A stretch of 64,000 nucleotides of DNA. It comes from Paraburkholderia fungorum (GTDB lineage: Bacteria > Pseudomonadota > Gammaproteobacteria > Burkholderiales > Burkholderiaceae). Positions 17,489 to 26,938 of the stretch are shown one piece after another (positions within the stretch are counted from its first letter, which is position 1; each line of letters opens with the position of its first letter). The translations under genes and the position numbers were made by a program. The DNA lies in assembly GCF_003610895.1 (NCBI RefSeq), contig NZ_MCAS01000024.1, positions 1 to 64,000 of the forward strand, in the 5' to 3' direction. Under the pieces are notes generated by a model, which made no database searches, was not told the DNA's origin, and worked only from the letters and a program-made list of their open reading frames with translations.

Positions 17489-17713
17489 ATGTCCGAGATA
17501 AGCATTCACGAACTGGAAGCCGCAATCAACTTCTGGCGCGCCCGCTCACCTTCGAGCGGCGACGAACTCGTTCTGTGCAAGGAGGCAAGCGCGCTCTCCA
17601 AGCCGTATGCGCTGATGATTGTACAGCGTCAGCAGACGCTATCGCCGGATCGTTTAGACGGGATTGCGAGGCTTGCGTGGGATTCTTACGTCCGCCTTAA
17701 TAATAGCCTGTAG
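17489..17713 (+). CDS. DUF3717-family small protein
   Basis: The 74 residues beginning MSEISIHELEAAINFWRAR match what I recall of the DUF3717 family, small soluble betaproteobacterial proteins of unknown function. The middle (LVLCKEASALSKPYALMIV) and the end (SPDRLDGIARLAWDSY) look like a compact helical protein. No signal peptide or membrane segment is seen. It is divergent from the response regulator and stands alone. Confidence 0.75.
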   Translation: MSEISIHELEAAINFWRARSPSSGDELVLCKEASALSKPYALMIVQRQQTLSPDRLDGIARLAWDSYVRLNNSL

Positions 17714-17807
17714 AACTGAAGGTTTGGGCGCCAGATTGCCTGCAATGCCCTTTCATGACCATCAAATCACTCGATGCAGGGCGCATCGAGGTACCTGATC
17801 GCTTGTA

Positions 17808-18098
17808 TTAAGCAGTAATACTGTCGATAAATTGTGCCAATTTGATGTCCCGCTGGGTCAAACCATTGGCTTCGTGCGTCGACAATGTGATCTCCACCTT
17901 GTTGTACACGTTGAACCATTCAGGGTGGTGATCCATCTCCTGTGCCTTGATTGCCACGCGCGTCATAAAGCCGAATGCTTCATTGAAGTCGGCGAACTTG
18001 AACTGGCGCTGGATCGCGTCGCGGCCTGCCACGGCCTGCCAACCGTGCAGTTCCGCTACCAGCGTGGCGCGTTCTTCGGAAGTGAGTTTATTAATCAT
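17808..18098 (-). CDS. phhB: Pterin-4a-carbinolamine dehydratase
   Basis: Dehydrates 4a-hydroxytetrahydrobiopterin so that the pterin cofactor of phenylalanine hydroxylase can be recycled. The 96-residue protein starts at [14 protein letters not shown] and shows the family core: [20 protein letters not shown] with the catalytic His pair, then [15 protein letters not shown]. It follows phhA by 103 bp on the same strand. Upstream in-frame codons could lengthen it to 184 residues, but that part is low-complexity and unlike the family. Confidence 0.95.
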   Translation of the reverse strand: MINKLTSEERATLVAELHGWQAVAGRDAIQRQFKFADFNEAFGFMTRVAIKAQEMDHHPEWFNVYNKVEITLSTHEANGLTQRDIKLAQFIDSITA

Positions 18099-18201
18099 GG
18101 TGCTACCTCGTTGATCTGAACAGGCACGCCAGTGGGCATGCGCATCCGCTATTTTTTCACGGATGCCATTAGCCTGCTGTCGGATCGCTCCGATTGTGTT
18201 T

Positions 18202-19092
18202 TCAGATATCGCCGTCGGCTTGCCAGCCTTCCTGCGAGCCGCGCGTGATGAGGTCATCGTGTGCGAGCACGTCGCCTGCCGCGAAGGCGGGCTGCGCGAC
18301 CAGTCTGTCCAGCAGCGGCGCGAAGTCGGTTTGCGCCACGCTGAACAATTGGGCGAAGTCATCGATCACGAAGTAGGTTTTCTGGAACGTGTCGATGCGA
18401 TAGCGCGTACGCATCACGCGTTCGAGATCGAAGCCAAGCCGGTTCGGCGCCGCGCTTTGCTGGCTGTAGAGCGTCTCGCCTTTGCTCGACACGATCCCCG
18501 CGCCATAGATCTTCACGCCGTTCGGGCTGGCCGCGTCGCGGATCAGGCCAAACTCGACTGTGTACCAGTAGAGCCGCGCGAGCAGCGGCAGGGCGCCGGC
18601 GTCGTTGGCAGCGAGCGCGGCACGGCCGTACGCGTGCATGTAGTCCGCGAACACCGGATTGATCAGCAGCGGCACGTGGCCGAACAGATCGTGAAAACAG
18701 TCCGGTTCCTGCAGATAATCGAGCTGATCGGGGCGGCGCATCCACCATGTCACGGGGAAGCGGCGGTTCGCCAGATGCTCGAAGAACACCTGGTCGGGCA
18801 CAAGTCCGGGTACGGCGACGATTTGCCAGCCCGTCGCGGGCGTCAGCTTTGCGTTGATTTCATCGAACGAGGGCACTCGATCGGACGGCATGCCGATGCA
18901 GTCGAGGCCCACCAGAAACTCATCGCACACACGCCCCTTGAGCAACGCGGTCTGGCGCGCATAAAGCTGTTGCCATACCGCGTGGTCGACTGCGCCGTAA
19001 CGTTCGATCGGCTGGTCGATGGTGAAATCGGCGCGGGTTTCGAGGCCGGCGTCGAATTGCTCTTTGAGTTTGGCGGTGTTGGCTGTGGACAT
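18202..19092 (-). CDS. phhA: Phenylalanine-4-hydroxylase
   Basis: Iron- and tetrahydropterin-dependent conversion of phenylalanine to tyrosine. The 296 residues contain the bacterial catalytic domain without a regulatory domain. The Fe ligands are the two His of [15 protein letters not shown] and the Glu of [11 protein letters not shown]; the pterin-binding [20 protein letters not shown] lies upstream in the protein. It forms a probable operon with phhB. It is divergent, at 148 bp, from an Lrp-family regulator that likely controls it. Confidence 0.96.
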   Translation of the reverse strand: MSTANTAKLKEQFDAGLETRADFTIDQPIERYGAVDHAVWQQLYARQTALLKGRVCDEFLVGLDCIGMPSDRVPSFDEINAKLTPATGWQIVAVPGLVPDQVFFEHLANRRFPVTWWMRRPDQLDYLQEPDCFHDLFGHVPLLINPVFADYMHAYGRAALAANDAGALPLLARLYWYTVEFGLIRDAASPNGVKIYGAGIVSSKGETLYSQQSAAPNRLGFDLERVMRTRYRIDTFQKTYFVIDDFAQLFSVAQTDFAPLLDRLVAQPAFAAGDVLAHDDLITRGSQEGWQADGDI

Positions 19093-19240
19093 GATGCTGC
19101 GCGCTCTGCGGTGACTGCGGGTTGAAACGATGCTGCAAGTGTAGAGCGGCGAGCGTGCGGAAAGGGCGCAATGATGGCGTTATGGCGCGCTGATATGCAA
19201 TAATCGTGCATCAATCACGGATTAAATGCGGATATCGATC

Positions 19241-19732
19241 ATGTTGGAACTCGATCACTTCGATCTCGCGCTGCTGGACGTGCTTCAGCGCTTCGGCCGG
19301 GCCACGCATCAGCAATTGGCTGAGCAGGTGCCGCTGTCGCCGTCGCAGATCGGGCGCCGCTTGCAGCGCCTGGAACAGGTCGGGGTGGTGGACGGCTATC
19401 GCGTCGTGCTGCGCCCCGAAAAACTCGGGCTCGGCGTGACCGCGTTTACGAGTCTGAAGCTGAAGCATCACGGCGACTCGATCATCGAGCAATTCCAGCA
19501 GCAGATCGAAGTGTTGCCGGAAGTACTGGAGTGTCACGCGGTGGTTGGCGACGCCGATTATCTGCTGCGTATCGTGGCGCCAGACCTGAATTATCTGTCG
19601 ACCTTCGTGATGAAGAAGTTGATGCGCGTGCCAGGCGTGGACAGCGTGCGCTCCAATATTGTCCTGACCACGTTCAAGCGTAATGGACCGCTGCCGCTCG
19701 GTCATCTGTCGCCCGGCGCAGCCGCTGTTTGA
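19241..19732 (+). CDS. Lrp/AsnC-family transcriptional regulator
   Basis: The 163 residues from MLELDHFDLALLDVLQRFGR carry the AsnC-type helix-turn-helix (QQLAEQVPLSPSQIGRRLQRLEQVGVV) and the RAM ligand-binding domain (ECHAVVGDADYLLRIVAPDLNYLSTFV). Lrp-type regulators bind amino acids. Its divergent position to phhAB suggests that it senses phenylalanine or tyrosine and controls those genes; this is inference. An in-frame ATG 15 bp upstream (19226) is an alternative start. Confidence 0.9.
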   Translation: MLELDHFDLALLDVLQRFGRATHQQLAEQVPLSPSQIGRRLQRLEQVGVVDGYRVVLRPEKLGLGVTAFTSLKLKHHGDSIIEQFQQQIEVLPEVLECHAVVGDADYLLRIVAPDLNYLSTFVMKKLMRVPGVDSVRSNIVLTTFKRNGPLPLGHLSPGAAAV

Positions 19733-19829
19733 GACTGCGGCTTCCTGGCGTTTCGGGTGTTGAGGGGGTTGACGGTGTCAGGGCCGTGGTTCAGGAATTG
19801 CTGCCGTCACGGCCCCTGATGTTTGCGTT

Positions 19830-20366
19830 TTATGCAGCTTGCTTCGATTCACCGTCCGGACTCAGCAAATCGACGTAGGCCACCGCCACCAGGTCCGATT
19901 CCGGCACCCCGAGGGTCTGGAACATTGCGTGCGCCTCTGCGTGGCCGCCTTCTTCATCGTCGTCCTGAGCCAGCAGAACTTCGAGTTCAATGAAGTCACC
20001 AAGACCGTCGACGCGGTCCAGATGGATCCGCGTGCGGCCCGTCAGATACACGTGACGTTCCTTCGTGACGATGCCACGCGTGGTGAGCGCCGTGGCGAGC
20101 AGGGCGTGCATGGCTTCAGGGTTGGTCACCGGGCTGCGCGTGTAGTACGACGCCTTCGGGCCGTCGCGGTCGTCGCGCTGATAGAAAATCAGTTCGGCCG
20201 GCGTGCCGTCGTCGAACTGGCGCAGCTTCAGGCGGCCACGCGGCACGTCGTAGAAAAAGTCCTGCTGGCGGAAGATCAGCGGCGCGTCCGGTGCAAGCTT
20301 TGCAGCTCGCTCGCGCAGTTGCTCGAAGTGCTGGGCGCGGGCTTTGATTTCAATGTTGCGTGCCAT
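19830..20366 (-). CDS. CYTH-domain protein (class IV adenylate cyclase-like)
   Basis: A single CYTH tunnel-fold domain of 178 residues from MARNIEIKARA. The family signature ExExK is present as N-I-E-I-K, so the first Glu is Asn. Later charged strands (RGRLKLRQFDD, AELIFYQRDD, RTRIHLDRVDGLGDFIELEVLL) line the expected triphosphate tunnel. Members act as adenylate cyclases, thiamine triphosphatases or triphosphatases of unknown role, and the sequence does not decide. It lies 236 bp downstream of a LysR gene on the same strand. Confidence 0.85.
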   Translation of the reverse strand: MARNIEIKARAQHFEQLRERAAKLAPDAPLIFRQQDFFYDVPRGRLKLRQFDDGTPAELIFYQRDDRDGPKASYYTRSPVTNPEAMHALLATALTTRGIVTKERHVYLTGRTRIHLDRVDGLGDFIELEVLLAQDDDEEGGHAEAHAMFQTLGVPESDLVAVAYVDLLSPDGESKQAA

Positions 20367-20602
20367 GTCAGGCTCCTGTCGAAGGATGGCGTGGTCGGCA
20401 GCTTCCGGGGTTGCCGGGACGAAGCTGCCGGGAAGAACAAAGTCAGACGGAACAAAAACGAAGCGGGCCAGCGTGTGAGCGCGAACCCTCAATCTAACAA
20501 AAAGCGTGTGACGGCGTTGTTTCGGCTGCAGGCGATGCGGCTGTCATGAGCGCGGCTCATATCCGCGGCCTGCGCGGCCTTTCGTGAAACGGTTAGGCGG
20601 CG

Positions 20603-21502
20603 TTATGTCGCCCATTGCTGTTCGATCAGCTTTAACGCGGCGGCGATCGCCGGCTCGTCCCGGCGTTCAGCCAGCGTGATAAAGCTGAGCTGGGTGGGCA
20701 CCGTGACGCCCTCGACGATAGTCAACGCATGCGCATGCGCTTCGGCAATCGCGGTAGCGTCGCGTGCGAGCGTCAGACCGACGCCTGACTTGACCAGATC
20801 GAGCATCGACGGCTCCTGATCCACTTCTGCCACCTTAACCGGTTTTACGCCGGCCTCGTCGAAACGGCGCGACAACAATCTATTGTGCGCGGACGCGGGC
20901 GGCGTCCAGATCCACGGCAGCGCGGCGAGCGAACGCCAGTCGCGCACGCCCTTCACGCGGTCTTTCCAGCCTGCCGGCGCGAGCACGCGATACTGGAAGT
21001 GCGTGAGCGTCACGGCGTGAAAGGCGGCACCGTCACGGCTATCGTCTTCGGACGGCAGGCCGATGTAATAGCCCACATCCAGTTCCCCCGCACGGACCTG
21101 TTCCAGCACCCAGCCCGACATGCCGTGGCGCAAGGCCGTTTCGATGCGCGGCCAGGTTTCCACCAGCTGCTTGAGAAAGCCGCCCAGGCGCAGAAACGCC
21201 GGATCGAGGATCGTGCCGATCTGCAGTCGACCGCGCACTTCATGGCGCAGCGACGCCGCGGCGCGCTGCACGTCGTTCGCGGCTCCCAGCGCGCGCTCCG
21301 CATGGGGCAGCAGGGCCTGGCCATCGCGGGTCAGCGAAAGCCCGTGCGAGGTCCGCGTGAACAGCGTCACGCCAAGCGTCTCCTGCAAATGCTTGATTTG
21401 CAGGCTGACGGCGGGTTGGGTCAGGTGAAGTTGCACCGCGGCACGCGTGAGGTTGCCCTCGCGCGCGACGGTGACGAACGCCCGTAGCAGAGTCAGATCC
21501 AT
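20603..21502 (-). CDS. LysR-family transcriptional regulator
   Basis: The 299 residues have the classic LysR plan: an N-terminal helix-turn-helix (MDLTLLRAFVTVAREGNLTRAAVQLHLTQ split over residues 1-29, then PAVSLQIKHLQETLG) and a periplasmic-binding-like effector domain from about 90. It is divergent from mmsA with a 133-bp gap, the usual arrangement for a LysR activator of the neighbouring catabolic gene. The inducer is unknown. Confidence 0.92.
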   Translation of the reverse strand: MDLTLLRAFVTVAREGNLTRAAVQLHLTQPAVSLQIKHLQETLGVTLFTRTSHGLSLTRDGQALLPHAERALGAANDVQRAAASLRHEVRGRLQIGTILDPAFLRLGGFLKQLVETWPRIETALRHGMSGWVLEQVRAGELDVGYYIGLPSEDDSRDGAAFHAVTLTHFQYRVLAPAGWKDRVKGVRDWRSLAALPWIWTPPASAHNRLLSRRFDEAGVKPVKVAEVDQEPSMLDLVKSGVGLTLARDATAIAEAHAHALTIVEGVTVPTQLSFITLAERRDEPAIAAALKLIEQQWAT

Positions 21503-21635
21503 ATCCTGATATTAGCTCGGCTTATAGCGCAGTTGAGCATTACTCATTGGATTTGTCGCCCCGAAGCGCCGTACGCTTGCGTTCATCACGCCGATGGCGG
21601 TGCGCAGAAGACCTTTACAGGACGAGGACAGGAAG

Positions 21636-23174
21636 ATGAGCGAGACATACCAGGACGAGACCGTGCGGAGTGAGACGAGTGCGCGCGCGCTGACCCATTT
21701 CATCAACGGCAAGACGGTCGAGGGTACGAGCGGCCGCTTTGGCGACGTCTTCAATCCTGCGCTTGGCAGCGTGAGCGCCCGCGTGCCGCTGGCGAGCGTC
21801 GCGGAAGTAGACGCGGCGGTTGCGGCCGCCAACGCCGCGTTCCCCGCATGGAGCGAAACCGCGCCGATCAAGCGGGCGCGCGTGCTCTTCAAGTTCAAGG
21901 AATTGCTCGACCGCCACCATGACGAACTGGCGGAGTTGATCACGCGCGAGCACGGCAAGGTGTTTTCCGATGCGAAGGGCGAGGTGATGCGCGGCATCGA
22001 GATCGTCGAATTTGCATGCGGTATTCCGAATCTGTTGAAGACCGACTTTACCGATCAGATTGGCGGCGGCATCGACAACTGGAACCTGCGTCAACCGTTG
22101 GGCGTGGTCGCCGGCATTACGCCGTTCAATTTTCCGATGATGGTGCCGTGCTGGATGTTTCCGGTGGCGATCGCATGTGGGAACACGTTTGTGCTGAAGC
22201 CCTCCGAGCGCGATCCGTCCGCCTCGAACCGGCTGGCCGAACTGTTGAAGGAAGCGGGATTGCCGGATGGCGTGTTCAACGTCGTGCATGGCGACAAGGT
22301 CGCGGTGGATGCGTTGCTTGTGCATCCCGAGGTGAGTGCTTTGTCGTTTGTCGGTTCAACGCCGATTGCCGAGTACATCTATACGGAAGGCACGAAGCAT
22401 GGCAAGCGCGTGCAGGCGTTGGGTGGTGCGAAGAATCACCTCGTGGTGATGCCGGACGCGAATCTCGATCAGGCTGTCGATGCGCTGATTGGCGCCGCGT
22501 ATGGATCCGCGGGCGAGCGTTGCATGGCGATTTCCGTGGCGGTCGCGGTGGGACATATTGCTGACGAGCTGATCGAGCGACTGACGCCGCGAGTGAAGAG
22601 CCTGAAGATTCTGAACGGCATGGAATCGGACGCCGAGATGGGGCCGTTGGTCACTGCGGCGCATCGCGAGAAGGTGGCTTCTTATATCGATGCCGGTGTT
22701 GAGGCGGGTGCGAAGCTGATTGTCGATGGGCGCGGTCATCAGGTGGCCGGGCATGAGAAAGGATTCTTTCTTGGCGGCACGCTGTTCGACGACGTCTCGA
22801 CCGATATGAAGATTTATCGTGAGGAGATTTTTGGTCCGGTGCTGTGTGTTGTGCGAGTGCCGGATTTTGCTTCTGCTGTTGAGTTGGTTAACTCTAACGA
22901 GTTTGCTAATGGGGTGGCGTTGTTTACCTCCGATGGTGGCGTGGCTCGGGCTTTTTCGCGGCAGATTCAGATCGGGATGGTGGGGATTAACGTGCCGATT
23001 CCTGTGCCGATGGCTTGGCATTCTTTTGGTGGGTGGAAGAGGTCCCTCTTTGGGGATCATCATGCCTACGGGGAAGAGGGAGTTCGGTTTTATACACGGT
23101 ACAAGAGCATTATGCAGAGGTGGCCCGATAGTATCGGGAAGGGGGCTGAGTTCACTATGCCGGTGGCTAAGTAG
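21636..23174 (+). CDS. mmsA: CoA-acylating methylmalonate-semialdehyde dehydrogenase
   Basis: Aldehyde dehydrogenase of valine, thymine and inositol breakdown that converts methylmalonate semialdehyde to propionyl-CoA. From [10 protein letters not shown] it has 512 residues. The N-terminal [14 protein letters not shown], the [14 protein letters not shown] segment and the active-site Cys in [18 protein letters not shown] are diagnostic of MmsA/IolA rather than ordinary ALDHs. The C-terminal [25 protein letters not shown] also fits. The last 130 codons shift strongly to T and G on the coding strand. A divergent LysR gene probably regulates it. Confidence 0.95.
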   Translation: MSETYQDETVRSETSARALTHFINGKTVEGTSGRFGDVFNPALGSVSARVPLASVAEVDAAVAAANAAFPAWSETAPIKRARVLFKFKELLDRHHDELAELITREHGKVFSDAKGEVMRGIEIVEFACGIPNLLKTDFTDQIGGGIDNWNLRQPLGVVAGITPFNFPMMVPCWMFPVAIACGNTFVLKPSERDPSASNRLAELLKEAGLPDGVFNVVHGDKVAVDALLVHPEVSALSFVGSTPIAEYIYTEGTKHGKRVQALGGAKNHLVVMPDANLDQAVDALIGAAYGSAGERCMAISVAVAVGHIADELIERLTPRVKSLKILNGMESDAEMGPLVTAAHREKVASYIDAGVEAGAKLIVDGRGHQVAGHEKGFFLGGTLFDDVSTDMKIYREEIFGPVLCVVRVPDFASAVELVNSNEFANGVALFTSDGGVARAFSRQIQIGMVGINVPIPVPMAWHSFGGWKRSLFGDHHAYGEEGVRFYTRYKSIMQRWPDSIGKGAEFTMPVAK

Positions 23175-23356
23175 GTAGTTTGGTTGGTTTGCCTGCGCGG
23201 CGCTTGGGCTGTGGTTTTGGGGTGTTGGCGTTTTCTTGCTTTGTTTGTGGTCTGGTTTGGCTGTGTTTTTATGGTGTTGGCCTTTCCTTGTTGTGTTAGT
23301 GGTCTGGTTTGGCTGTGCGCTTACGGCGTTGGCCTTTCCTTGTTGTGTTAGTGGTT

Positions 23357-23435
23357 TATTAGCGTTGCCCCTGTGCGGGGCGGCACTTACTTTCTTTGCC
23401 GCCGCAAAGAAAGATAAGCAAAGAAAGCGGCTCAC
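23357..23435 (+). repeat. Left perfect arm of the inverted repeat
   Basis: 79 bp exactly complementary to 23902-23980, starting TATTAGCGTTGC. Confidence 0.9.
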
Positions 23436-23901
23436 CCCGCCAGCTTATAAGTGGGTCCCCTGGCTTGGAGGGGGTAGTGGTGCATCTGGAATCTGTGTTC
23501 TCGCACATTCAGCTTTAGTGACACAGGACTCATCAGCTCCCACTCCGCACTGCGTGCGTCGCGGATGGGTCTGCCAGGGAAACCGGGAGGCTTCGTTTGG
23601 GTTCGGTGGGGCCCATCGGCTTCGCCTCGGCGAAGCGCCTGATCGGTGGGTGGCGAGTTGCCGGGCACATGCAGTCGACAGTGCGCGAGTGTGAATGCGG
23701 GATGTTGAGCGAGGTGGCCACAGCCATCGCGTGTGAACGGAATGGGCACAAGTGAATCAACGTTTTTTGAGGGACGTTTCGGCGCGCGCAGCGCCGCCGG
23801 AGGTATGACTGCCTTGTCACTAACGCGGAGTGTGCGAGAGCACAGATTCCAGATGCACCACTACCGTGGCTGCGCGGGGGACCCGCTTAAGAGCTGGCGG
23901 T

Positions 23902-23980
23902 GTGAGCCGCTTTCTTTGCTTATCTTTCTTTGCGGCGGCAAAGAAAGTAAGTGCCGCCCCGCACAGGGGCAACGCTAATA
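23902..23980 (-). repeat. Right perfect arm of the inverted repeat
   Basis: 79 bp exactly complementary to 23357-23435, ending GCAACGCTAATA. Confidence 0.9.
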
Positions 23981-24118
23981 GACCATTAAGAAATCAAGGA
24001 AAGGCCAAAGCAGTCAGAACAAGGAAAGACCAAAGAAACCAGAGCAAGGAAAAAGGCCAACACCACAAGAAAACAGACAAGCGCCGCGCAGGCAAAAAAA
24101 AGATTAGGAGCCGAAACA

Positions 24119-25834
24119 ATGAGCATCACGGAGAAACCCCAAAAACCCCCCCGCCGCCTGGAAGGCGAATTCGACTACATCATAGTCGGCGCCGGCACGG
24201 CAGGTTGCGTCCTCGCCAACCGCCTGTCGGAAGACCCGGAAATCCAGGTCCTGCTCCTGGAAGCCGGCGGCAAGGACGACTACCACTGGATCCACGTGCC
24301 GGTAGGCTACCTCTACTGCATTGGCAATCCCCGCACAGACTGGCTCTACAAAACGCAAGCAGAACCCGGCCTGAACGGCCGCTCCCTCTCATACCCACGC
24401 GGCAGAGTCTTAGGCGGCAGTTCGTCGATCAACGGCATGATCTACATGCGCGGCCAGCGCGAAGACTACGATGAATGGGCCCGCGTCACCAACGACGCCG
24501 CCTGGTCATGGAACGCCGTCCTCCCCATCTTCAAACGCAGCGAAGACCACCACGCCGGCGCGTCCGAATCGCATGGAGCCGGCGGCCCATGGCGCGTCGA
24601 AAAGCAGCGCCTGAAATGGAAGATCCTCGAAGAGTTTTCACAAGCGGCACAACAAACCGGCATACCCGCTACCGATGACTTCAATCGCGGCGACAACACC
24701 GGCGTGGGCTACTTCGACGTCAATCAGAAACGCGGCATCCGTTGGAATGCGTCTAAAGCATTCCTGCGTCCGGCGCTCAAGCGCCCGAATCTCACCGTCA
24801 TCACCGGGGCCCACACACAACGCGTCGTGTTCGAAGGACGGCGCTGCACCGGTGTCGAATATCGCGGTGACAACACCGACTATCTCGCCAAAGCCCGTTG
24901 CGAAGTGATCCTCAGTTCCGGCGCGGTCAACTCACCGCAATTGCTCGAACTCTCCGGCATCGGCAATGGCGCGCGTCTGCAGAATCTCGGCATCGAGGTC
25001 GTGAAGGATCTGCGCGGTGTCGGCGAAAATTTGCAGGACCATCTGCAATTGCGAATGGCCTATAAAGTCGACGGTGTGCGCACGCTCAATACCGCCTCCG
25101 CCCATTGGTGGGGCAAGCTGATGATCGGCATGCAGTACGCGCTCTTTCAAAGCGGTCCCATGTCGATGTCGCCGTCGCAACTCGGTGCATTCGCCAAATC
25201 CGATCCGGACGATCGCGCACTTACGCGCCCCGATCTCGAGTATCACGTGCAGCCGCTCTCGCTCGATCGCTTCGGTGAACCGCTGCATCGCTTCAACGCG
25301 TTCACCGCATCGGTGTGCCACTTGCGGCCAAGCTCGCGTGGCAGCATTCATATCGGATCGCCCGATGCCTCGGCGCCGCCGCTGATCGCGCCGAACTACC
25401 TGTCCACCGATTACGATCGGCACGTCGCTGCCAACGCGTTGCGCCTCACGCGCCGCATTGCCGCGGCGCCCGCGCTCGCGCCCTATCGGCCGCAGGAGAT
25501 CCTGCCTGGCATCCAGTACCAGACGGAAGAAGAACTTCAGCAGGCCGCCGGCGCGGTCGGCACGACCATCTTTCATCCGGTCGGTACCTGCCGGATGGGC
25601 ACTGCCGGCGATTCCGAGGCCGTTGTCGACAATCGGCTACGTGTTCTCGGTGTTGACGGTTTGCGTGTGGTCGATGCGTCAATCATGCCGTCCATCACGT
25701 CGGGCAACACCAACTCGCCTACGCTGATGATCGCCGAACGCGCCAGCGACATGATCCGTGAAGATCGTCGCGCACGCCTCACCGGCAGCGTTCAGGTTCA
25801 GACAAGCGCTACGCCGTCCATGTCCGCTATGTGA
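24119..25834 (+). CDS. GMC-family FAD oxidoreductase (choline/alcohol dehydrogenase-like)
   Basis: Flavoenzyme of 571 residues that oxidises an alcohol. The N-terminal FAD motif is YIIVGAGTAGCVLANRLSED. The first GMC signature is GRVLGGSSSINGMIYMRG and the second is SSGAVNSPQLLELSGIG. The C-terminal GTTIFHPVGTCRMG holds the catalytic His, and GNTNSPTLMIAERASDMI ends the FAD domain. GGAGC precedes the ATG. It lies directly upstream of a livGFKHM-type uptake operon, so the transporter may import its substrate or a related compound; this is inference. The first 150 codons are unusually C- and A-rich. Confidence 0.92.
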   Translation: MSITEKPQKPPRRLEGEFDYIIVGAGTAGCVLANRLSEDPEIQVLLLEAGGKDDYHWIHVPVGYLYCIGNPRTDWLYKTQAEPGLNGRSLSYPRGRVLGGSSSINGMIYMRGQREDYDEWARVTNDAAWSWNAVLPIFKRSEDHHAGASESHGAGGPWRVEKQRLKWKILEEFSQAAQQTGIPATDDFNRGDNTGVGYFDVNQKRGIRWNASKAFLRPALKRPNLTVITGAHTQRVVFEGRRCTGVEYRGDNTDYLAKARCEVILSSGAVNSPQLLELSGIGNGARLQNLGIEVVKDLRGVGENLQDHLQLRMAYKVDGVRTLNTASAHWWGKLMIGMQYALFQSGPMSMSPSQLGAFAKSDPDDRALTRPDLEYHVQPLSLDRFGEPLHRFNAFTASVCHLRPSSRGSIHIGSPDASAPPLIAPNYLSTDYDRHVAANALRLTRRIAAAPALAPYRPQEILPGIQYQTEEELQQAAGAVGTTIFHPVGTCRMGTAGDSEAVVDNRLRVLGVDGLRVVDASIMPSITSGNTNSPTLMIAERASDMIREDRRARLTGSVQVQTSATPSMSAM

Positions 25835-26158
25835 CAGCCAGGGGAGGCGAGGCCGTGGCACGTACCTCGAACCTCCCTTGGGACATTGCTCCGGCATGCC
25901 TCGAGCAGAATGCGAATGCTGCTCGAGCCTGCCTGAGGCTCACTTATGCAGTCGTCATCCACTAAGTGCAAATCCCAATGAATGCGCTGCATCATTGGCG
26001 CGACAATGGCAGCCATGCTGCGTGTCGCCCCATGGATTACCGTCCGGATTGGTGCAGCACGCCAACGAGCGGCACGGGGGTGTCGCCGTCATCAAACGTC
26101 GCGCAGCCGTTCGCGCGGAAGATCGTAGTGCTTCGCCTTACTCCGTATGGAAGGGAAC
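25835..26158. other. Intergenic region before the first liv operon
   Basis: A 324-bp gap. The inverted repeat CTCGAGCAG at 25900-25908 and CTGCTCGAG at 25919-25927 could end the GMC transcript, but no U-tract follows. I saw no clear promoter or gene in the rest. Confidence 0.5.
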
Positions 26159-26938
26159 ATGATTCTCGGCGATACGATTCTCGAAACGCGCGGCCTCACC
26201 CGCGAGTTCAAAGGCTTCATCGCCGTCAACGGGGTGAACCTGCGCGTGCGCCGTGGCTCGATCCATGCGCTGATCGGCCCCAATGGGGCAGGCAAGACCA
26301 CCTGCTTCAATCTGCTCACCAAATTTCTTGAACCGACCGCGGGCCAGATCGTCTTCAATGGAATCGACATCACGAATGAACGGCCGGCGCAAATCGCCCG
26401 GCGCGGCATCATCCGCTCGTTTCAGATCTCTGCCGTATTTCCGCATCTGACAGCATTGCAGAATGTGCGAATCGGTTTGCAGCGCGTGCTCGGCACGGCA
26501 TTTCATTTCTGGAAGAGCGAGCGCACGCTGCACCAGCTGGACGATCGGGCGATGGACCTGCTCACGCAAGTGGGTTTGACCGATTTCGCCGATGTATTGA
26601 CCGTCGAGCTGTCATATGGCCGCAAGCGTGCGCTGGAAATCGCCACTACGCTCGCCATGGAGCCTGAGTTGATGCTGCTCGACGAACCCACGCAAGGTAT
26701 GGGCCACGAAGACGTCGATCGCGTCACGGCACTGATCAAGAAAGTGTCGAGCGGCCGCACCATCCTGATGGTCGAACACAACATGAATGTGATCGCGGGC
26801 ATTTCCGACACCATTACGGTCCTGCAACGGGGTGAAGTGCTCGCCGAAGGCAGCTACGCCGAAGTGTCGAAGAATCCGCTTGTGATGCAGGCCTATATGG
26901 GCAGCGCGGACGCAGCGCTTGCCGGAGCCCACGCATGA
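26159..26938 (+). CDS. livG: Branched-chain-amino-acid-type ABC transporter ATPase (LivG-like)
   Basis: ATP-binding subunit of 259 residues. Walker A is [14 protein letters not shown], the signature region is VELSYGRKRALEIATTL and Walker B is LMLLDEPTQGMG, all standard for LivG. A start at 26159 has the better ribosome-binding site (GAAGGGAAC); ATG at 26147 would add four residues. Its stop overlaps the next gene by 4 bp. With 26935-31011 it forms a complete HAAT transporter, though the gene order GFKHM differs from E. coli. The substrate is unknown. Confidence 0.92.
   Translation: MILGDTILETRGLTREFKGFIAVNGVNLRVRRGSIHALIGPNGAGKTTCFNLLTKFLEPTAGQIVFNGIDITNERPAQIARRGIIRSFQISAVFPHLTALQNVRIGLQRVLGTAFHFWKSERTLHQLDDRAMDLLTQVGLTDFADVLTVELSYGRKRALEIATTLAMEPELMLLDEPTQGMGHEDVDRVTALIKKVSSGRTILMVEHNMNVIAGISDTITVLQRGEVLAEGSYAEVSKNPLVMQAYMGSADAALAGAHA

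Larger units (their letters stand above)
23175..24118. repeat. Large noncoding inverted-repeat element between mmsA and the GMC gene
   Basis: The 944-bp gap is organised as one long imperfect palindrome. TTTGCCTGCGCGGCGCTTG near 23189 is inverted at 24079-24097. A perfect 79-bp arm at 23357-23435 is inverted at 23902-23980. Each arm contains a CTTTCTTTGC/GCAAAGAAAG hairpin with a 4-base loop (23390-23413 in the left arm) and a GCCCC/GGGGC stem. On the left, GGCCTTTCCTTG... recurs 52 bp apart (23279 and 23331). From memory, sequences like this recur between genes in Paraburkholderia, where short spurious proteins are annotated inside them. I see no real gene. Confidence 0.8.

Noticed and set aside
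22356-23435. Minus-strand frame of 359 codons covering the end of mmsA and the left repeat arm
   Set aside because: Half lies antisense to mmsA and half in the palindromic element; low-complexity Lys/Gln-rich sequence.
23830-24474. Plus-strand frame of 214 codons in the right repeat arm running into the GMC gene
   Set aside because: It has repeat-derived FLCLSFFAAAKK-type sequence and overlaps the start of a clear GMC gene in another frame.
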